Source of the DNA: JBFFZF01 sp050732695
Lineage (GTDB): Bacteria; Gemmatimonadota; Gemmatimonadetes; Longimicrobiales; RSA9
Length of the DNA: 64,000 bases
Reading direction: 5' to 3'
NCBI GenBank assembly: GCA_050732695.1
Contig: JBOHRL010000091.1
Location: forward strand, 1 to 64,000
A program made the translations under genes and the position numbers. A model generated the notes under the pieces. It was given only the letters and a program-made list of their open reading frames with translations. It ran no database searches and was not told the origin of the DNA. The stretch's first letter is position 1; every line of letters begins with the position of its first letter. Below, one piece after another: positions 18,138 to 26,882 of the stretch.

Positions 18138-19525
18138 CGTCCCGACCTTCTGTTTGCAGTTCCCGCTCCACCCGTCTGCTCGCGCTGGATGGGTTGGAGG
18201 TTGAGGCCGTGCACCTGTTCTTCCGCCTGAATGTTCGAGACCTCGCCAGCCTCGAGGTCAACGATGATGCGCATCGCAAGGATGTAGTTGATCGAGGGCG
18301 GAGCCTCCGGGTCTTCCTCATCGGACGTGCGGTAGAACGATGTCGCGAGATTGCCGGTCCCGACCGCCACGACTCGCTTGAGCACGCGCTGTGGCCGGCC
18401 CGCGCTGTCCACCGGCGCTTCCGGGTCTTCAGCGAAGGTGGCGACAATGGTGTCGCCCCGCATCCAGTCTGTGGCCGCGATCGCAGGCACGTTCGCGTTT
18501 GCGAGATCCGATGTGATGCGCTCGCCGTAGGCCTGTCCGACGGCCGTCACGCGTTCGATGATCTCCGCCGGCGCGACCGCGTCGATCGAGTCAGCCTCGA
18601 GCCGGAAGTCCGCCGAGATCGCGCGCGCCCTGCGCGACAGCGAATCGCCGGTCGTCAGGACGTCTGCACTGTCCGTCCGTGCAACGGCGACGAGGCGTGA
18701 GACTTCCGCGTTCTCGAAGAAGATGTGAACGCGCGGCGCCTCGACGTCCGCATCCTCCGCATTCAACCGCGCACGGCCGCGGCCCACGACTTCGCGGATA
18801 TCCTCGTTCTGGTCCGTCTCTGCCTCGATCGTGTCGCCGGCCATCGTGTAGTCCGGCGAAACAAGTCTCGCGGATCCGGTCAGGACCATGTCGCCCGCAT
18901 CCTGGTCGAAGTGCGCTTCGCTGCCAAAGCCACGAACACTGTCGCGCTCGATTTCGACGTTACCGCGGGCGATGAATCGGGTCTGATCGATGATCTCCAT
19001 TGCATCCGCATCGACAATGGTCGTATCGACTTGTGCCGAGTCGGCGCGCGCGGCACGTACGAGGATCGCGTGCGGCCGGCCCGTCGGCAGCTGGATCAGT
19101 GATTCCGGCCGAGTGTCCGAGCGCTGGAAGTAGTTCATGAAGGGCCCGCGAATCACCGAGTTCGTCTCGAGGTCCGTGAGCACGACGCTATCCGTGGCGA
19201 CGATCTGGCGCTGGTCCGTCAGATAGCGGATGTGCCGGGCCGCAAGGGTGTTCACGGAATCTCGCAGCGTGGCACGGCCAATGAAATCGATGATGCCGCT
19301 CGCACCGTAGTATGCAACACTGTCCGACCGGATGCGCAGGCCGTCCGGACACGTGAACCTGGCTCCTCCACCAATGAACGCCATCGCGTTGTCCGTGCCC
19401 GCGTTCATGTACGTCGCACGGCTGCCCGGTGTCTCGTTGAGGATGCAGTCGTCCCCCTGCGCCCGCGCGGGTTGCGCAACGACGGCCATGACGACCGCGA
19501 CACAGAGCAGGACGCGGGAAGTCAT
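18134..19525 (-). CDS. lptA: OstA-like LPS transport periplasmic protein (LptA family)
   Basis: A 463-residue exported protein: signal peptide at residues 1-22 ('VLLCVAVVMAVVAQPARA') followed by a long series of OstA/LptA-type beta repeats ('NVEIERDSVRGFGSEAHFDQ', 'MAGDTIEAETDQNEDIREV'). LptA forms the periplasmic bridge that carries LPS from LptC to LptD. It is much longer than E. coli LptA (185 residues), as is common for OstA-like proteins outside Proteobacteria, so it may span more of the periplasm alone. The ATG at 19525 overlaps the lptC stop, and its own stop overlaps lptB. Confidence 0.87.
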   Translation of the reverse strand: MTSRVLLCVAVVMAVVAQPARAQGDDCILNETPGSRATYMNAGTDNAMAFIGGGARFTCPDGLRIRSDSVAYYGASGIIDFIGRATLRDSVNTLAARHIRYLTDQRQIVATDSVVLTDLETNSVIRGPFMNYFQRSDTRPESLIQLPTGRPHAILVRAARADSAQVDTTIVDADAMEIIDQTRFIARGNVEIERDSVRGFGSEAHFDQDAGDMVLTGSARLVSPDYTMAGDTIEAETDQNEDIREVVGRGRARLNAEDADVEAPRVHIFFENAEVSRLVAVARTDSADVLTTGDSLSRRARAISADFRLEADSIDAVAPAEIIERVTAVGQAYGERITSDLANANVPAIAATDWMRGDTIVATFAEDPEAPVDSAGRPQRVLKRVVAVGTGNLATSFYRTSDEEDPEAPPSINYILAMRIIVDLEAGEVSNIQAEEQVHGLNLQPIQREQTGGAGTANRRSGR

Positions 19526-20061
19526 CGCTGGATGCGGATCCCCGGGACAGCACCGCGCGGGTTCTGGATGTTGATGCGCGAGAACTCGTCGTCTGCCTGG
19601 AACGAGTCACCGATCTGGACACGGCCCTCATACGTGTACTTCGTCTCGACGTCACTCCACATGCGACGAGTGTTCGGATCGTAGTGCAGGATCTCCGTCT
19701 CGATCTTGCGCCCATCGTTCGTGATCAGAACCACGGTCCCTGTAGCTGTCATCTCGTTGGTGGCATCATTCAGCGCGCCTCCGGTCGACGTGACCGTGGC
19801 GGTCTGCTCGCCGGTCTCATTGAACATGCGCAGGTCGACGCCACGCAGATGCACCATCGATGAGTCCGTGAAGCGGAACACCGTGTCGAACACGCCGACC
19901 GCGCTGCGCACACCGTTGGATGTATACGTCTGATGCACACCGGTCAGCACCTGGTCCGCCGGCAGGTCCTGATACCCCTCGCCTGTCGGCGCCGCCGTCT
20001 CCCCGCACGCCGCGAGGGCGACAACCAGCGCCGCCCGGAAGCGGCAACGTCGAGTACTCAC
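19522..20061 (-). CDS. lptC: LPS export protein LptC, predicted lipoprotein
   Basis: A 179-residue LptC-family protein. The N-terminus is basic then hydrophobic and ends in a lipobox-like 'ALAACG', so it is probably anchored by a lipidated Cys near residue 19 rather than by the usual transmembrane helix. The body shows the YrbK/LptC beta-jellyroll pattern ('LRGVDLRMFNETGEQTATVT', 'IETEILHYDPNTRRMWSD'). It passes LPS from LptBFG to LptA. The start is a GTG at 20061 within a GTGA overlap with kdsD; ATGA then links it to lptA. Confidence 0.88.
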   Translation of the reverse strand: MSTRRCRFRAALVVALAACGETAAPTGEGYQDLPADQVLTGVHQTYTSNGVRSAVGVFDTVFRFTDSSMVHLRGVDLRMFNETGEQTATVTSTGGALNDATNEMTATGTVVLITNDGRKIETEILHYDPNTRRMWSDVETKYTYEGRVQIGDSFQADDEFSRINIQNPRGAVPGIRIQR

Positions 20062-21080
20062 GCGGCCCCCGCTTTCATCAGATCGTGGAGGTGAACGATG
20101 CCAACGAGTCGTTGATGGTCGTCCAGAACGGGCAATGCCATAATGCCGTGGGTCTCCATCTGATAGACGGCTGCGGCGGCCAGGGTCTCGGGGGTCGTGA
20201 CGCGTGGCGTGCGTGTCATGACCTCGGATACCGGGATGTCGAAGATCGCATCGGTCTTCTCCATGAGCCGGGTCAGGTCACCGGCCGTGATGACACCGAG
20301 GATGCGCCCGTCGGCATCGATGATGGGTACGGTACCGCGCTTCTCTGCCAGCAGCACGATGCATCGGCGCATCGACGCAGCGGGCGAGAGCCAGGGAATG
20401 TCGACCTGAAGCATGACATCGCGTACGCGCAGTGTGAGTTTCGTGCCGAGCACGCCGCCCGGGTGCAGGCGCGCAAAGTCATCGCGGGTGAAGCCGCGCA
20501 TGGAAAGCAGGGCGACGGCCAGAGCATCGCCCATGGCGAGCGTGGCCGTGGTCGATGTCGTGGGTGCCAGATCGTGCGGGCAGGCTTCCTCCGCTACGCT
20601 GCAATCCAGGACGATGCTGGCTGCGCGTCCGATCAACGAATCGGTCCGTCCGGTCAACGCGATGATGGCTACGCCTCGCCGGCTGAGATACTCGACCAGC
20701 CCGCCCAGTTCCGTCGAATCGCCGCTCTTCGAGATCAGGATTGCGACATCGTCATCGCCCACAATGCCGAGATCGCCGTGAAGGCCTTCGATGGGGTGCA
20801 GGAACGAGGCAGGCGTACCGGTCGAGGTGAGCGTTGCTGCGATCTTGCGCGCGATGATGCCGCTCTTGCCGATGCCGCTGACGATGACACGCCCGGTCGT
20901 GGCGAAGAGGGTGCGCACGGCGTGGGTGAACGCCTCGCCGATGCGCGTTTCCAGAGCGGCGACAGATTGTGTCTCGAGCCGGATGACGCGACGGCCCGCA
21001 TCGAGAATCGACGTGTCATCCATGGCGGAAACCGGTACCGTGATGCCGGATGCACCATCGCGTTGCCACGCGGACGTCAT
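20058..21080 (-). CDS. kdsD: arabinose-5-phosphate isomerase (KdsD/KpsF)
   Basis: Interconverts ribulose-5-phosphate and arabinose-5-phosphate, the first step of Kdo synthesis. The 340 residues comprise an N-terminal SIS sugar-isomerase domain (about 40-190: 'VSGIGKSGIIARKIAATL', 'ISKSGDSTELGGLVEYLS', 'LHPGGVLGTKL') and two CBS domains (about 210-340) that may bind a regulatory nucleotide. The frame extends to 21131, but the ATG at 21080 is chosen since it overlaps the kdsC stop (ATGA). It is part of the complete set kdsD, kdsA, kdsC and kdsB in this operon. Confidence 0.95.
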   Translation of the reverse strand: MTSAWQRDGASGITVPVSAMDDTSILDAGRRVIRLETQSVAALETRIGEAFTHAVRTLFATTGRVIVSGIGKSGIIARKIAATLTSTGTPASFLHPIEGLHGDLGIVGDDDVAILISKSGDSTELGGLVEYLSRRGVAIIALTGRTDSLIGRAASIVLDCSVAEEACPHDLAPTTSTTATLAMGDALAVALLSMRGFTRDDFARLHPGGVLGTKLTLRVRDVMLQVDIPWLSPAASMRRCIVLLAEKRGTVPIIDADGRILGVITAGDLTRLMEKTDAIFDIPVSEVMTRTPRVTTPETLAAAAVYQMETHGIMALPVLDDHQRLVGIVHLHDLMKAGAA

Positions 21081-21640
21081 GGGGAGACCTTCTCGCGTTC
21101 CTGGTAGTACTGCGCAACGCGGGTGTTCCACTCGCCCCGTGAACGCAGCAGCGTTTCGGCGAACTCGCGTACCGCGCCGTTACCGCCGGTGCGGGTCGTG
21201 GTCCAGTGCGCGGTGGCTCGGACTTCCGGGACGGCGTTCGCCACAGCGACAGCGAGACCGGCTTTCCGAAGGATCGGCACATCGGCGAGGTCGTCACAGA
21301 CGCAGGCGGTCTGGTCCCAGCCGATCGAGCGCTCCTGGGTGACGCGCTCGAGGACAGCGACCTTGTAGCCGCCCGGTCCCTCGAAATAGCCGATGCCCAA
21401 CTCGTGCGCGCGGAGTCGGCTGGCATTCGAGGGACGGCCGGTCACGAGGATGACCTCGATCCCCGCCCAGCCGAGCATCTTGATGCCGAGCTGGTCGGTG
21501 ATGTCGAAGCGCTTCAGTTCGACCGGCGTTCCATCCGCTGTTGCCCCCACGTAGAGGCCGCCGTCGGTCAGCACTCCATCGACATCGAGTGCCACCATCC
21601 TGATGCGGCGGGCCAGCGCGGCATCGAGCACTGGCTTCAT
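21077..21640 (-). CDS. kdsC: 3-deoxy-D-manno-octulosonate 8-phosphate phosphatase
   Basis: HAD-superfamily phosphatase that removes the phosphate from Kdo-8-phosphate. The 187 residues carry the catalytic DxD in 'ALDVDGVLTDGGLYVG' (Asp19, Asp21), the Ser/Thr motif in 'EVILVTGRPSNASR' and the distal Asp motif in 'CVCDDLADVPIL'. Short, capless and tetrameric KdsC enzymes have this size. It is coupled at both ends by ATGA overlaps, to kdsA upstream and kdsD downstream. Confidence 0.95.
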   Translation of the reverse strand: MKPVLDAALARRIRMVALDVDGVLTDGGLYVGATADGTPVELKRFDITDQLGIKMLGWAGIEVILVTGRPSNASRLRAHELGIGYFEGPGGYKVAVLERVTQERSIGWDQTACVCDDLADVPILRKAGLAVAVANAVPEVRATAHWTTTRTGGNGAVREFAETLLRSRGEWNTRVAQYYQEREKVSP

Positions 21641-22488
21641 CGTGCTCCCGCTCCTGCCGCCTCGAAAGCGGCTTCGCCCAGTGCAGCACGTATCGCCAGA
21701 ACGTCGAGCAGCAGCGGGCGCAGGCGCTCGAGGCGAAGCATGTTGCTGCTGTCAGACGGTGCACGCTCCGGCTGCGGATGCACTTCGAGGAACAGGCCGT
21801 CCGCGCCAGCGGCCATCGCAGCGCGAACCAGCGGCACGGTGTATTCCGGGTCGCCACCGCTGGCCCCGCCGGCCATGCCGGGCCGCTGCACGGAGTGTGT
21901 GCCATCGAACACGACTGCCGTGCCGGTCGCCTCGCGCATGCGCGCAAAACTTCGCATGTCAACGACCAGATCGCCGTAACCGAGGAACGTGCCGCGCTCG
22001 GTCACGGTCACTGTCCTGTTGCCATGCGCTCTCGCCTTGGCGACGGCGCCCGCCATCTCTTCGGGCGCCATCCACTGCCCCTTCTTGAGGTTCAGCGGGC
22101 GACCGGTCAGAGCCGCTGCATCGATCAGATCCGTCTGCCGGCTCAGAAACGCCGGGATCTGAAGCACGGCGCAGACCTCTGCGGCCGAAGCTGCCTGGGC
22201 TGGTTCGTGGATGTCCGTCAGGACCGGGAGGCCCGAGCTGTCGCGTACGCGTTCGAGCCGGCGCAGTCCTTCCTCGAGACCCGGCCCCCGCGCAGCACCG
22301 GCGCGGCTTCGGTTCGCCTTGTCGAAGGAAGCCTTGAAAACGATCGGAATGCGCAATTCACCAGCGATTTCGGCGAGCATTTCCGCGACGCCGAGATTGA
22401 GCGAATCATCTTCGAGCAGACACGGCCCGGCGAAGAGGAAGAACCCGCCGCCGGGCCGGAGTGCCGCGTCCAGGCGAACGGGATCCAT
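21637..22488 (-). CDS. kdsA: 3-deoxy-8-phosphooctulonate synthase
   Basis: Condenses arabinose-5-phosphate with phosphoenolpyruvate to Kdo-8-phosphate. The 283-residue TIM barrel shows 'LFAGPCLLEDDSLNL', 'FKASFDKANRSR' (PEP-binding lysine region), 'LTDIHEP', 'KGQWMAPEEM' and 'VFDGTHSVQRPG'. The first motif carries Cys in 'GPC', suggestive of the metal-dependent subclass, but that should be confirmed against the full set of class residues. The ATG at 22488 is chosen; it begins two bases after the pyrG stop. A GTG two codons earlier would overlap that stop. Confidence 0.95.
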   Translation of the reverse strand: MDPVRLDAALRPGGGFFLFAGPCLLEDDSLNLGVAEMLAEIAGELRIPIVFKASFDKANRSRAGAARGPGLEEGLRRLERVRDSSGLPVLTDIHEPAQAASAAEVCAVLQIPAFLSRQTDLIDAAALTGRPLNLKKGQWMAPEEMAGAVAKARAHGNRTVTVTERGTFLGYGDLVVDMRSFARMREATGTAVVFDGTHSVQRPGMAGGASGGDPEYTVPLVRAAMAAGADGLFLEVHPQPERAPSDSSNMLRLERLRPLLLDVLAIRAALGEAAFEAAGAGAR

Positions 22489-22490
22489 GA

Positions 22491-24194
22491 TCACGTCTCG
22501 GCCGTCACGCGTACCGGCTTCGGCGTCGCACGGTTCGTCGCCTCGGCAGGCGTCTCGGCCGCGATGCGGCCGGCGGATCGAGCCCGGTCCTTCGCTGCGC
22601 GAATGAACGCCGTGAACAGCGGATGCGCACGCATCGGTCGCGATTTCAGTTCCGGATGGAACTGGCAACCCAGGAACCACGGATGTCCGGGCTGTTCGAG
22701 GATCTCGACCAGGTTGTTATCCGGGGACAGTCCGCTGAAACGAAGGCCGTGTTCTGCGAGTCGTTCGCGGTAGGCGTTATTGACTTCGTAGCGGTGGCGG
22801 TGTCGTTCGCTGATCTCGAGGGCACCGTAGGCCTGATGCGCCTTCGAGCCGGGGCGCAGCCGGGCCGGGTACGCACCCAGCCGCATCGTGCCACCCATGT
22901 CGGTGATGTTGCGCTGTGAGTCCATCAGGCAGATCACGGCGTCGTCGAGACTGGCTGCAAATTCCGACGAGTGGGAGCGCTCGAGACCGAGCACATTCCG
23001 CGCGTACTCGATGACCGCGACCTGAAGCCCGAGGCAGATTCCGAAGAAGGGCAGATCGTTCTCACGCGCCCAGCGCACGGCATCCAGCATGCCTTCGACG
23101 CCGCGCACACCGAATCCACCCGGGATGAGCAGACCATCGAAGCGCGACAGGACTTCGGCCGGCTGGCCATCCTCGAATGCTTCGCTCGACAGCCACGCGA
23201 TGGCGACCCCCACATCGTTCGCGATGCCGCCGTGAATGAGCGCTTCCTGTACCGATTTGTACGAGTCGACGAGCGACGTGTACTTGCCCACGACCGCAAT
23301 CCGGACTTCGCCGTCATGCGGCTGCTTCACCTTCCGGACCATCTCTTCCCACTTCGAGAGTTCGGCGGTAGGCACCGGCAGGCCGAGCTTCTCGACAATC
23401 AGGTCATCCAGCTTCTGCTGGTGCAGTGCTAGCGGGACTTCATAGATCGTCTCGACATCACGCGCCTCGATCACGCCGGCCGGATCGACGTTCGTGAACA
23501 GTGCGATCTTGCGCTTCATCCCGTCGCCCAGCGGATGCTCCGTACGGCAGATCAGAATGTCCGGCTGGATTCCAATCTCCATCAGCTCGCGCACGGAATG
23601 CTGTGTCGGCTTGGTCTTCAACTCGCCCGTCGCCGCGATGTACGGGATGAGCGTAACGTGTACGAAGAGCGTATGCTCCCTGCCCACGTCCTGGCGGAAC
23701 TGGCGAATCGCCTCGAGGAACGGCAGCGATTCGATGTCACCGACCGTCCCGCCTATCTCCGTGATCACAACGTCGTGGTTGGTCGCGAGCCTGCGGATCG
23801 TACTCTTGATCTCGTCCGTGATGTGTGGAATCACCTGAACCGTCGCGCCAAGGTAATCGCCTCGCCGCTCCTTCGTGATCACATCGAGATAGATGCGTCC
23901 TGTCGTGATGTTATTGGCCTGTGAAACCGACTCGTCGATGAACCGCTCGTAATGCCCCAGATCGAGATCCGTTTCCGCCCCATCGTCCGTCACGAACACC
24001 TCGCCGTGCTGAAACGGCGACAGCGTGCCTGGGTCCACATTGATGTAGGGATCGAACTTCTGGATGGTCACCCGCAGACCTCGCTCTACCAGAAGTCTGC
24101 CGATGGATGCGGCCGTGATTCCCTTGCCCAGCGACGACACGACGCCGCCGGTCACGAAAATGAACTTCGTGGGTGGCCGACTCGGTTCCGTCAT
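22491..24194 (-). CDS. pyrG: CTP synthase
   Basis: Makes CTP from UTP, ATP and glutamine. The 567 residues hold the synthetase domain ('FIFVTGGVVSSLGKGI', 'KFDPYINVDPGTLSPFQHGE', 'TEIGGTVGDIES') and a C-terminal class I glutamine amidotransferase with 'FFGICLGLQ' (nucleophile Cys) and 'QFHPEL' (His/Glu of the triad). A tail of about 30 residues rich in Ala/Arg/Thr follows the conserved end. The ATG at 24194 overlaps the kdsB stop (ATGA). Its placement between kdsB and kdsA fits, because KdsB consumes CTP to activate Kdo. Confidence 0.98.
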   Translation of the reverse strand: MTEPSRPPTKFIFVTGGVVSSLGKGITAASIGRLLVERGLRVTIQKFDPYINVDPGTLSPFQHGEVFVTDDGAETDLDLGHYERFIDESVSQANNITTGRIYLDVITKERRGDYLGATVQVIPHITDEIKSTIRRLATNHDVVITEIGGTVGDIESLPFLEAIRQFRQDVGREHTLFVHVTLIPYIAATGELKTKPTQHSVRELMEIGIQPDILICRTEHPLGDGMKRKIALFTNVDPAGVIEARDVETIYEVPLALHQQKLDDLIVEKLGLPVPTAELSKWEEMVRKVKQPHDGEVRIAVVGKYTSLVDSYKSVQEALIHGGIANDVGVAIAWLSSEAFEDGQPAEVLSRFDGLLIPGGFGVRGVEGMLDAVRWARENDLPFFGICLGLQVAVIEYARNVLGLERSHSSEFAASLDDAVICLMDSQRNITDMGGTMRLGAYPARLRPGSKAHQAYGALEISERHRHRYEVNNAYRERLAEHGLRFSGLSPDNNLVEILEQPGHPWFLGCQFHPELKSRPMRAHPLFTAFIRAAKDRARSAGRIAAETPAEATNRATPKPVRVTAET

Positions 24195-24967
24195 CGTTCT
24201 CCGATCGGTAAGAGTCCCGGTTCCATCCCGTCCATCAGCCGGCGCTCGGCTCGAGCGAGGTCTTCCAGCGTATCGACCCCGCCCTCGGCCTCCTCGACGA
24301 GCGCGACGCCGATGCTGAGCCCGGCTTCGAGCGCTCGCAACTGCTCGAGTCGCTCGACCGCTTCGAGCCGCGAGGCCGGCATGCGCGGCCAGTTGATCAG
24401 CGCTTCCCGTGCATATGCGTAAACCCCGATGTGACGAAGGAACCCCGGTCCTGCGAGTTCCTCCGTCGTCGGTTCGCGATCCCGGACGAACGGGATCGGT
24501 GCTCGCGAAAAATACAGAGCGGCGCCATCTGAGCGCCGCGTAACCTTCACGACTGCCGGGTCTCGCCATGCCGCCAACGACCCGACAGGCGAAGCCACAG
24601 TGCCGACATCCCGACCCGCTCGGACCTCCCCCACCGCCGCCCTCACATCAACGCTCCGCACGAACGGCTCGTCACCCTGCACGTTCACGATCACACCATA
24701 GCCGCGGTATGCCTTGAGTCCGACAACTTCCGCCACCCGCAACGTTCCGCTCGCGTGCGCCCGCGATGTCAGTACGACGCGCGCTCCGATCGAGCGGCAG
24801 AACGCTGCGATCTCCTCTGCGTCCGTCGCCACGACACAATCGTCCAGAGCGTCGAACCCGGAAACCTTGCGCCAGACCCACTCGATCAGCGGCCGACCCG
24901 CGAGCAGCCGGAGCGGCTTGCCCGTCAATCGCTCCGACCCCATTCGCGCCGGGATCACTCCGAGCAC
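24191..24967 (-). CDS. kdsB: 3-deoxy-manno-octulosonate cytidylyltransferase (CMP-Kdo synthetase)
   Basis: Activates Kdo with CTP to CMP-Kdo for lipid A glycosylation. The 258 residues begin 'LGVIPARMGSERLTGKPL', the nucleotide-binding loop of the family, and include 'VVATDAEEI', 'IVNVQGDEPF' and 'HIGVYAYAREAL'. The frame is open to a GTG at 25060 (289 residues), but the GTG at 24967 gives the canonical N-terminus and has GGAAG eight bases upstream. This is the first gene of the Kdo/Lpt operon; the non-coding repeat region lies upstream, so its promoter should lie around 24970-25150. Confidence 0.93.
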   Translation of the reverse strand: MLGVIPARMGSERLTGKPLRLLAGRPLIEWVWRKVSGFDALDDCVVATDAEEIAAFCRSIGARVVLTSRAHASGTLRVAEVVGLKAYRGYGVIVNVQGDEPFVRSVDVRAAVGEVRAGRDVGTVASPVGSLAAWRDPAVVKVTRRSDGAALYFSRAPIPFVRDREPTTEELAGPGFLRHIGVYAYAREALINWPRMPASRLEAVERLEQLRALEAGLSIGVALVEEAEGGVDTLEDLARAERRLMDGMEPGLLPIGER

Positions 24968-25150
24968 GGTCTGTGCTTCCAAGGCATCCGCGTCGGCCGA
25001 AGGGCGCGGCGCTATGCAAAATTCACGCCGCAACAATACGCTCGAAGATAACGGGCACACCAGACGATGTCAAAGCAAAAAGGCGCGCGTGGTTCGGGAA
25101 CTCAACGCAGTGGTGATGTCGGTGAGGATCCTCATGGAGTGATCAACGGC

Positions 25151-25380
25151 AACGGCGGGTGAACGGTGAGGGTGAACAAAGGCGGGGGTGGGGAGCTTCG
25201 GGTGGGGGTGGGGAGAGACCAGGGGTTTGAGACCAACACTTTGGTGTCAGGACACCGGAGATACTCCAACGCAGCACCAGGCGGAGGCGACGCGACCCGC
25301 GGCTCCCCACCCGCCGTTACACCCGCCGTTTCCCCACCCACCACCTGTTATCACCCTCACCCACACCCGCCGTTCATTGT
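25151..25380. repeat. degenerate inverted-repeat element, G/T-rich arms (copy 2)
   Basis: Non-coding element filling most of the 406-nt gap between kdsB and the barrel gene. Its right part (25320-25380) is closely related to the right arm of the 27546-27983 element: the same order of sequence blocks ending in TTCATT-TGT, with one six-base TGTGGG-type unit fewer and a few substitutions. Its left part (25151-25220) is an imperfect inverted copy of the right part. The right end runs into the TGA stop of the barrel gene (25374). A short GGTGTC-AG-GACACC palindrome lies in the middle. No ORF in it looks coding. Confidence 0.7.
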
Positions 25381-26882
25381 ATGTCCGGCCACCATGGGTA
25401 CCGTATGGGCAGGTTCACACCGGCGTAGATGCCGTGGCGGTCCGTGTCATCAGGATTGATCATGGCGAGGACCCAGACGAGTCGAAGGCGGAGGCGGAGG
25501 CCGAGATTCTGTTCCAGATCTCGCCGTCCGGCGTGCGTCCACGCCATTCCCGTGTGGTGCACGATTCCGACCGCGGGCCGGCCGATGATGGGCGCACTTT
25601 CCGCGATGGGGATCGGGATGAGGTACTCGGTTTCGACGTAAGCGAGCCGGTCGCCGCGGAATTCCGCGAGATCGAACGTGTACAGGGTGCCGCGGCCGCC
25701 AAGCGTGCTCCAGCGTTGGCGGGGAAGCGAATCGGTGCCCGGGAGGGGTCCACGGCCACGCCATTCCACGATCAGCGTGTGGTTGAGAAACGTGTTGAGG
25801 GCGATGTTGCCGGTGAAGTCGAAGCGACCAAAGGCGAAGTCTGCGCCGAAGGCCTTGCCAGCCCCCTCGAAATCGACGGCGGCCTCGCCGCCGAACGCGG
25901 CCAGGTCCCAGCGAGCGCCGAGCGTGGCGATGACGCTGTTGATGCGGCCGTCATCGATTGTGGGGTTGGTTCTGAGCGAATCGGGCTCGAAGAGGATCCA
26001 CGGATGATGCACGGTGAGCGAGCGTGCGTTCTCTGACTGGATGCGAAGCCCGGCCGTGAAATCCGTGCTGCCGCGGGTCCATGCGTTGGTGATGCGTGCG
26101 TACAGGCGATCGGCTTCGTAGTAGTCGCGATAGTCCCTTCCCCGCGTGACGAAGGAAAGGGAGTTCAAGGCGTCGCTTCGGACCCACTCGTCGTTGGTGG
26201 AGCTGGTTCGTTCGGCGCCGAAGGCAACGTCGATGGAGCGGCCGCGCAGGGCGAACTCGACGTTACCACCAGGGCGCTCGCGCTCGACAGAGTATTGTGC
26301 GCCGAGGCGGAGGGATGGGTCGAGAGAACCGAGTCGTGGCATGATCCAGCGCAGACCGGCCCGCAGGGTGAGGCCGTTGACGCGGTCGTACAGCGGGAGC
26401 TGGAGCCCGCGGAAACCATCGAGATCGATGAGGGATGGGGTCTCGATGGCGGTGATGCGAGCGACATCACCGTCAATAACGACGCGATACAATGCATCGC
26501 GGTATTCGGTCAGATCTCCCTCGATGATGGCATCGCTGGCGCGGAAGAAGCCACCGCCGATATTGATGACGTTTCCAGCGATTCGAGCCTGGGGTCGAAC
26601 GAAGACGTTGGCATCGACGATCACGAGATCGCCGGGGATGGTTCCAGCGAAGAATACCCTGTTGCCGGCCGCGAGTACGGGCCCACTCAAGGTCTGGCCC
26701 GGCTGGATGGTCGTGTCGCGTGTGAGGATCACCCAGCCGGGTGTTCTCGCGATGCGTTCGAGGAGTGTGTCCGTCTCGACGGGTCCGCGGCCGGCCAGGT
26801 CGACGCGTTGGGCGTAGGTGTCGCCGGGCCCGGCCACCGCGAGCACGGCCAGCGCAAGCGCGATGCGGTTGCAGCGGCTCAT
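25374..26882 (-). CDS. outer-membrane beta-barrel protein, surface-antigen/Omp85-like C-terminus
   Basis: A 502-residue exported protein with a signal peptide (about residues 1-24, ending 'DTYAQ'). Residues 45-120 form a repetitive stretch with a hexad-like beta-helix look ('GDLVIVDANVFVRPQARIAG', 'NVINIGGG'), similar to bactofilin or polymer-forming folds. The remaining 370 residues alternate polar and hydrophobic residues as in a beta-barrel; 'AEFRGDRLAYVETEYLIPIP' resembles the last strands of bacterial surface-antigen (Omp85 type) domains. No POTRA domains are seen. It overlaps pabA by four bases, a surprising partner; function is unknown. Confidence 0.7.
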   Translation of the reverse strand: MSRCNRIALALAVLAVAGPGDTYAQRVDLAGRGPVETDTLLERIARTPGWVILTRDTTIQPGQTLSGPVLAAGNRVFFAGTIPGDLVIVDANVFVRPQARIAGNVINIGGGFFRASDAIIEGDLTEYRDALYRVVIDGDVARITAIETPSLIDLDGFRGLQLPLYDRVNGLTLRAGLRWIMPRLGSLDPSLRLGAQYSVERERPGGNVEFALRGRSIDVAFGAERTSSTNDEWVRSDALNSLSFVTRGRDYRDYYEADRLYARITNAWTRGSTDFTAGLRIQSENARSLTVHHPWILFEPDSLRTNPTIDDGRINSVIATLGARWDLAAFGGEAAVDFEGAGKAFGADFAFGRFDFTGNIALNTFLNHTLIVEWRGRGPLPGTDSLPRQRWSTLGGRGTLYTFDLAEFRGDRLAYVETEYLIPIPIAESAPIIGRPAVGIVHHTGMAWTHAGRRDLEQNLGLRLRLRLVWVLAMINPDDTDRHGIYAGVNLPIRYPWWPDIQ

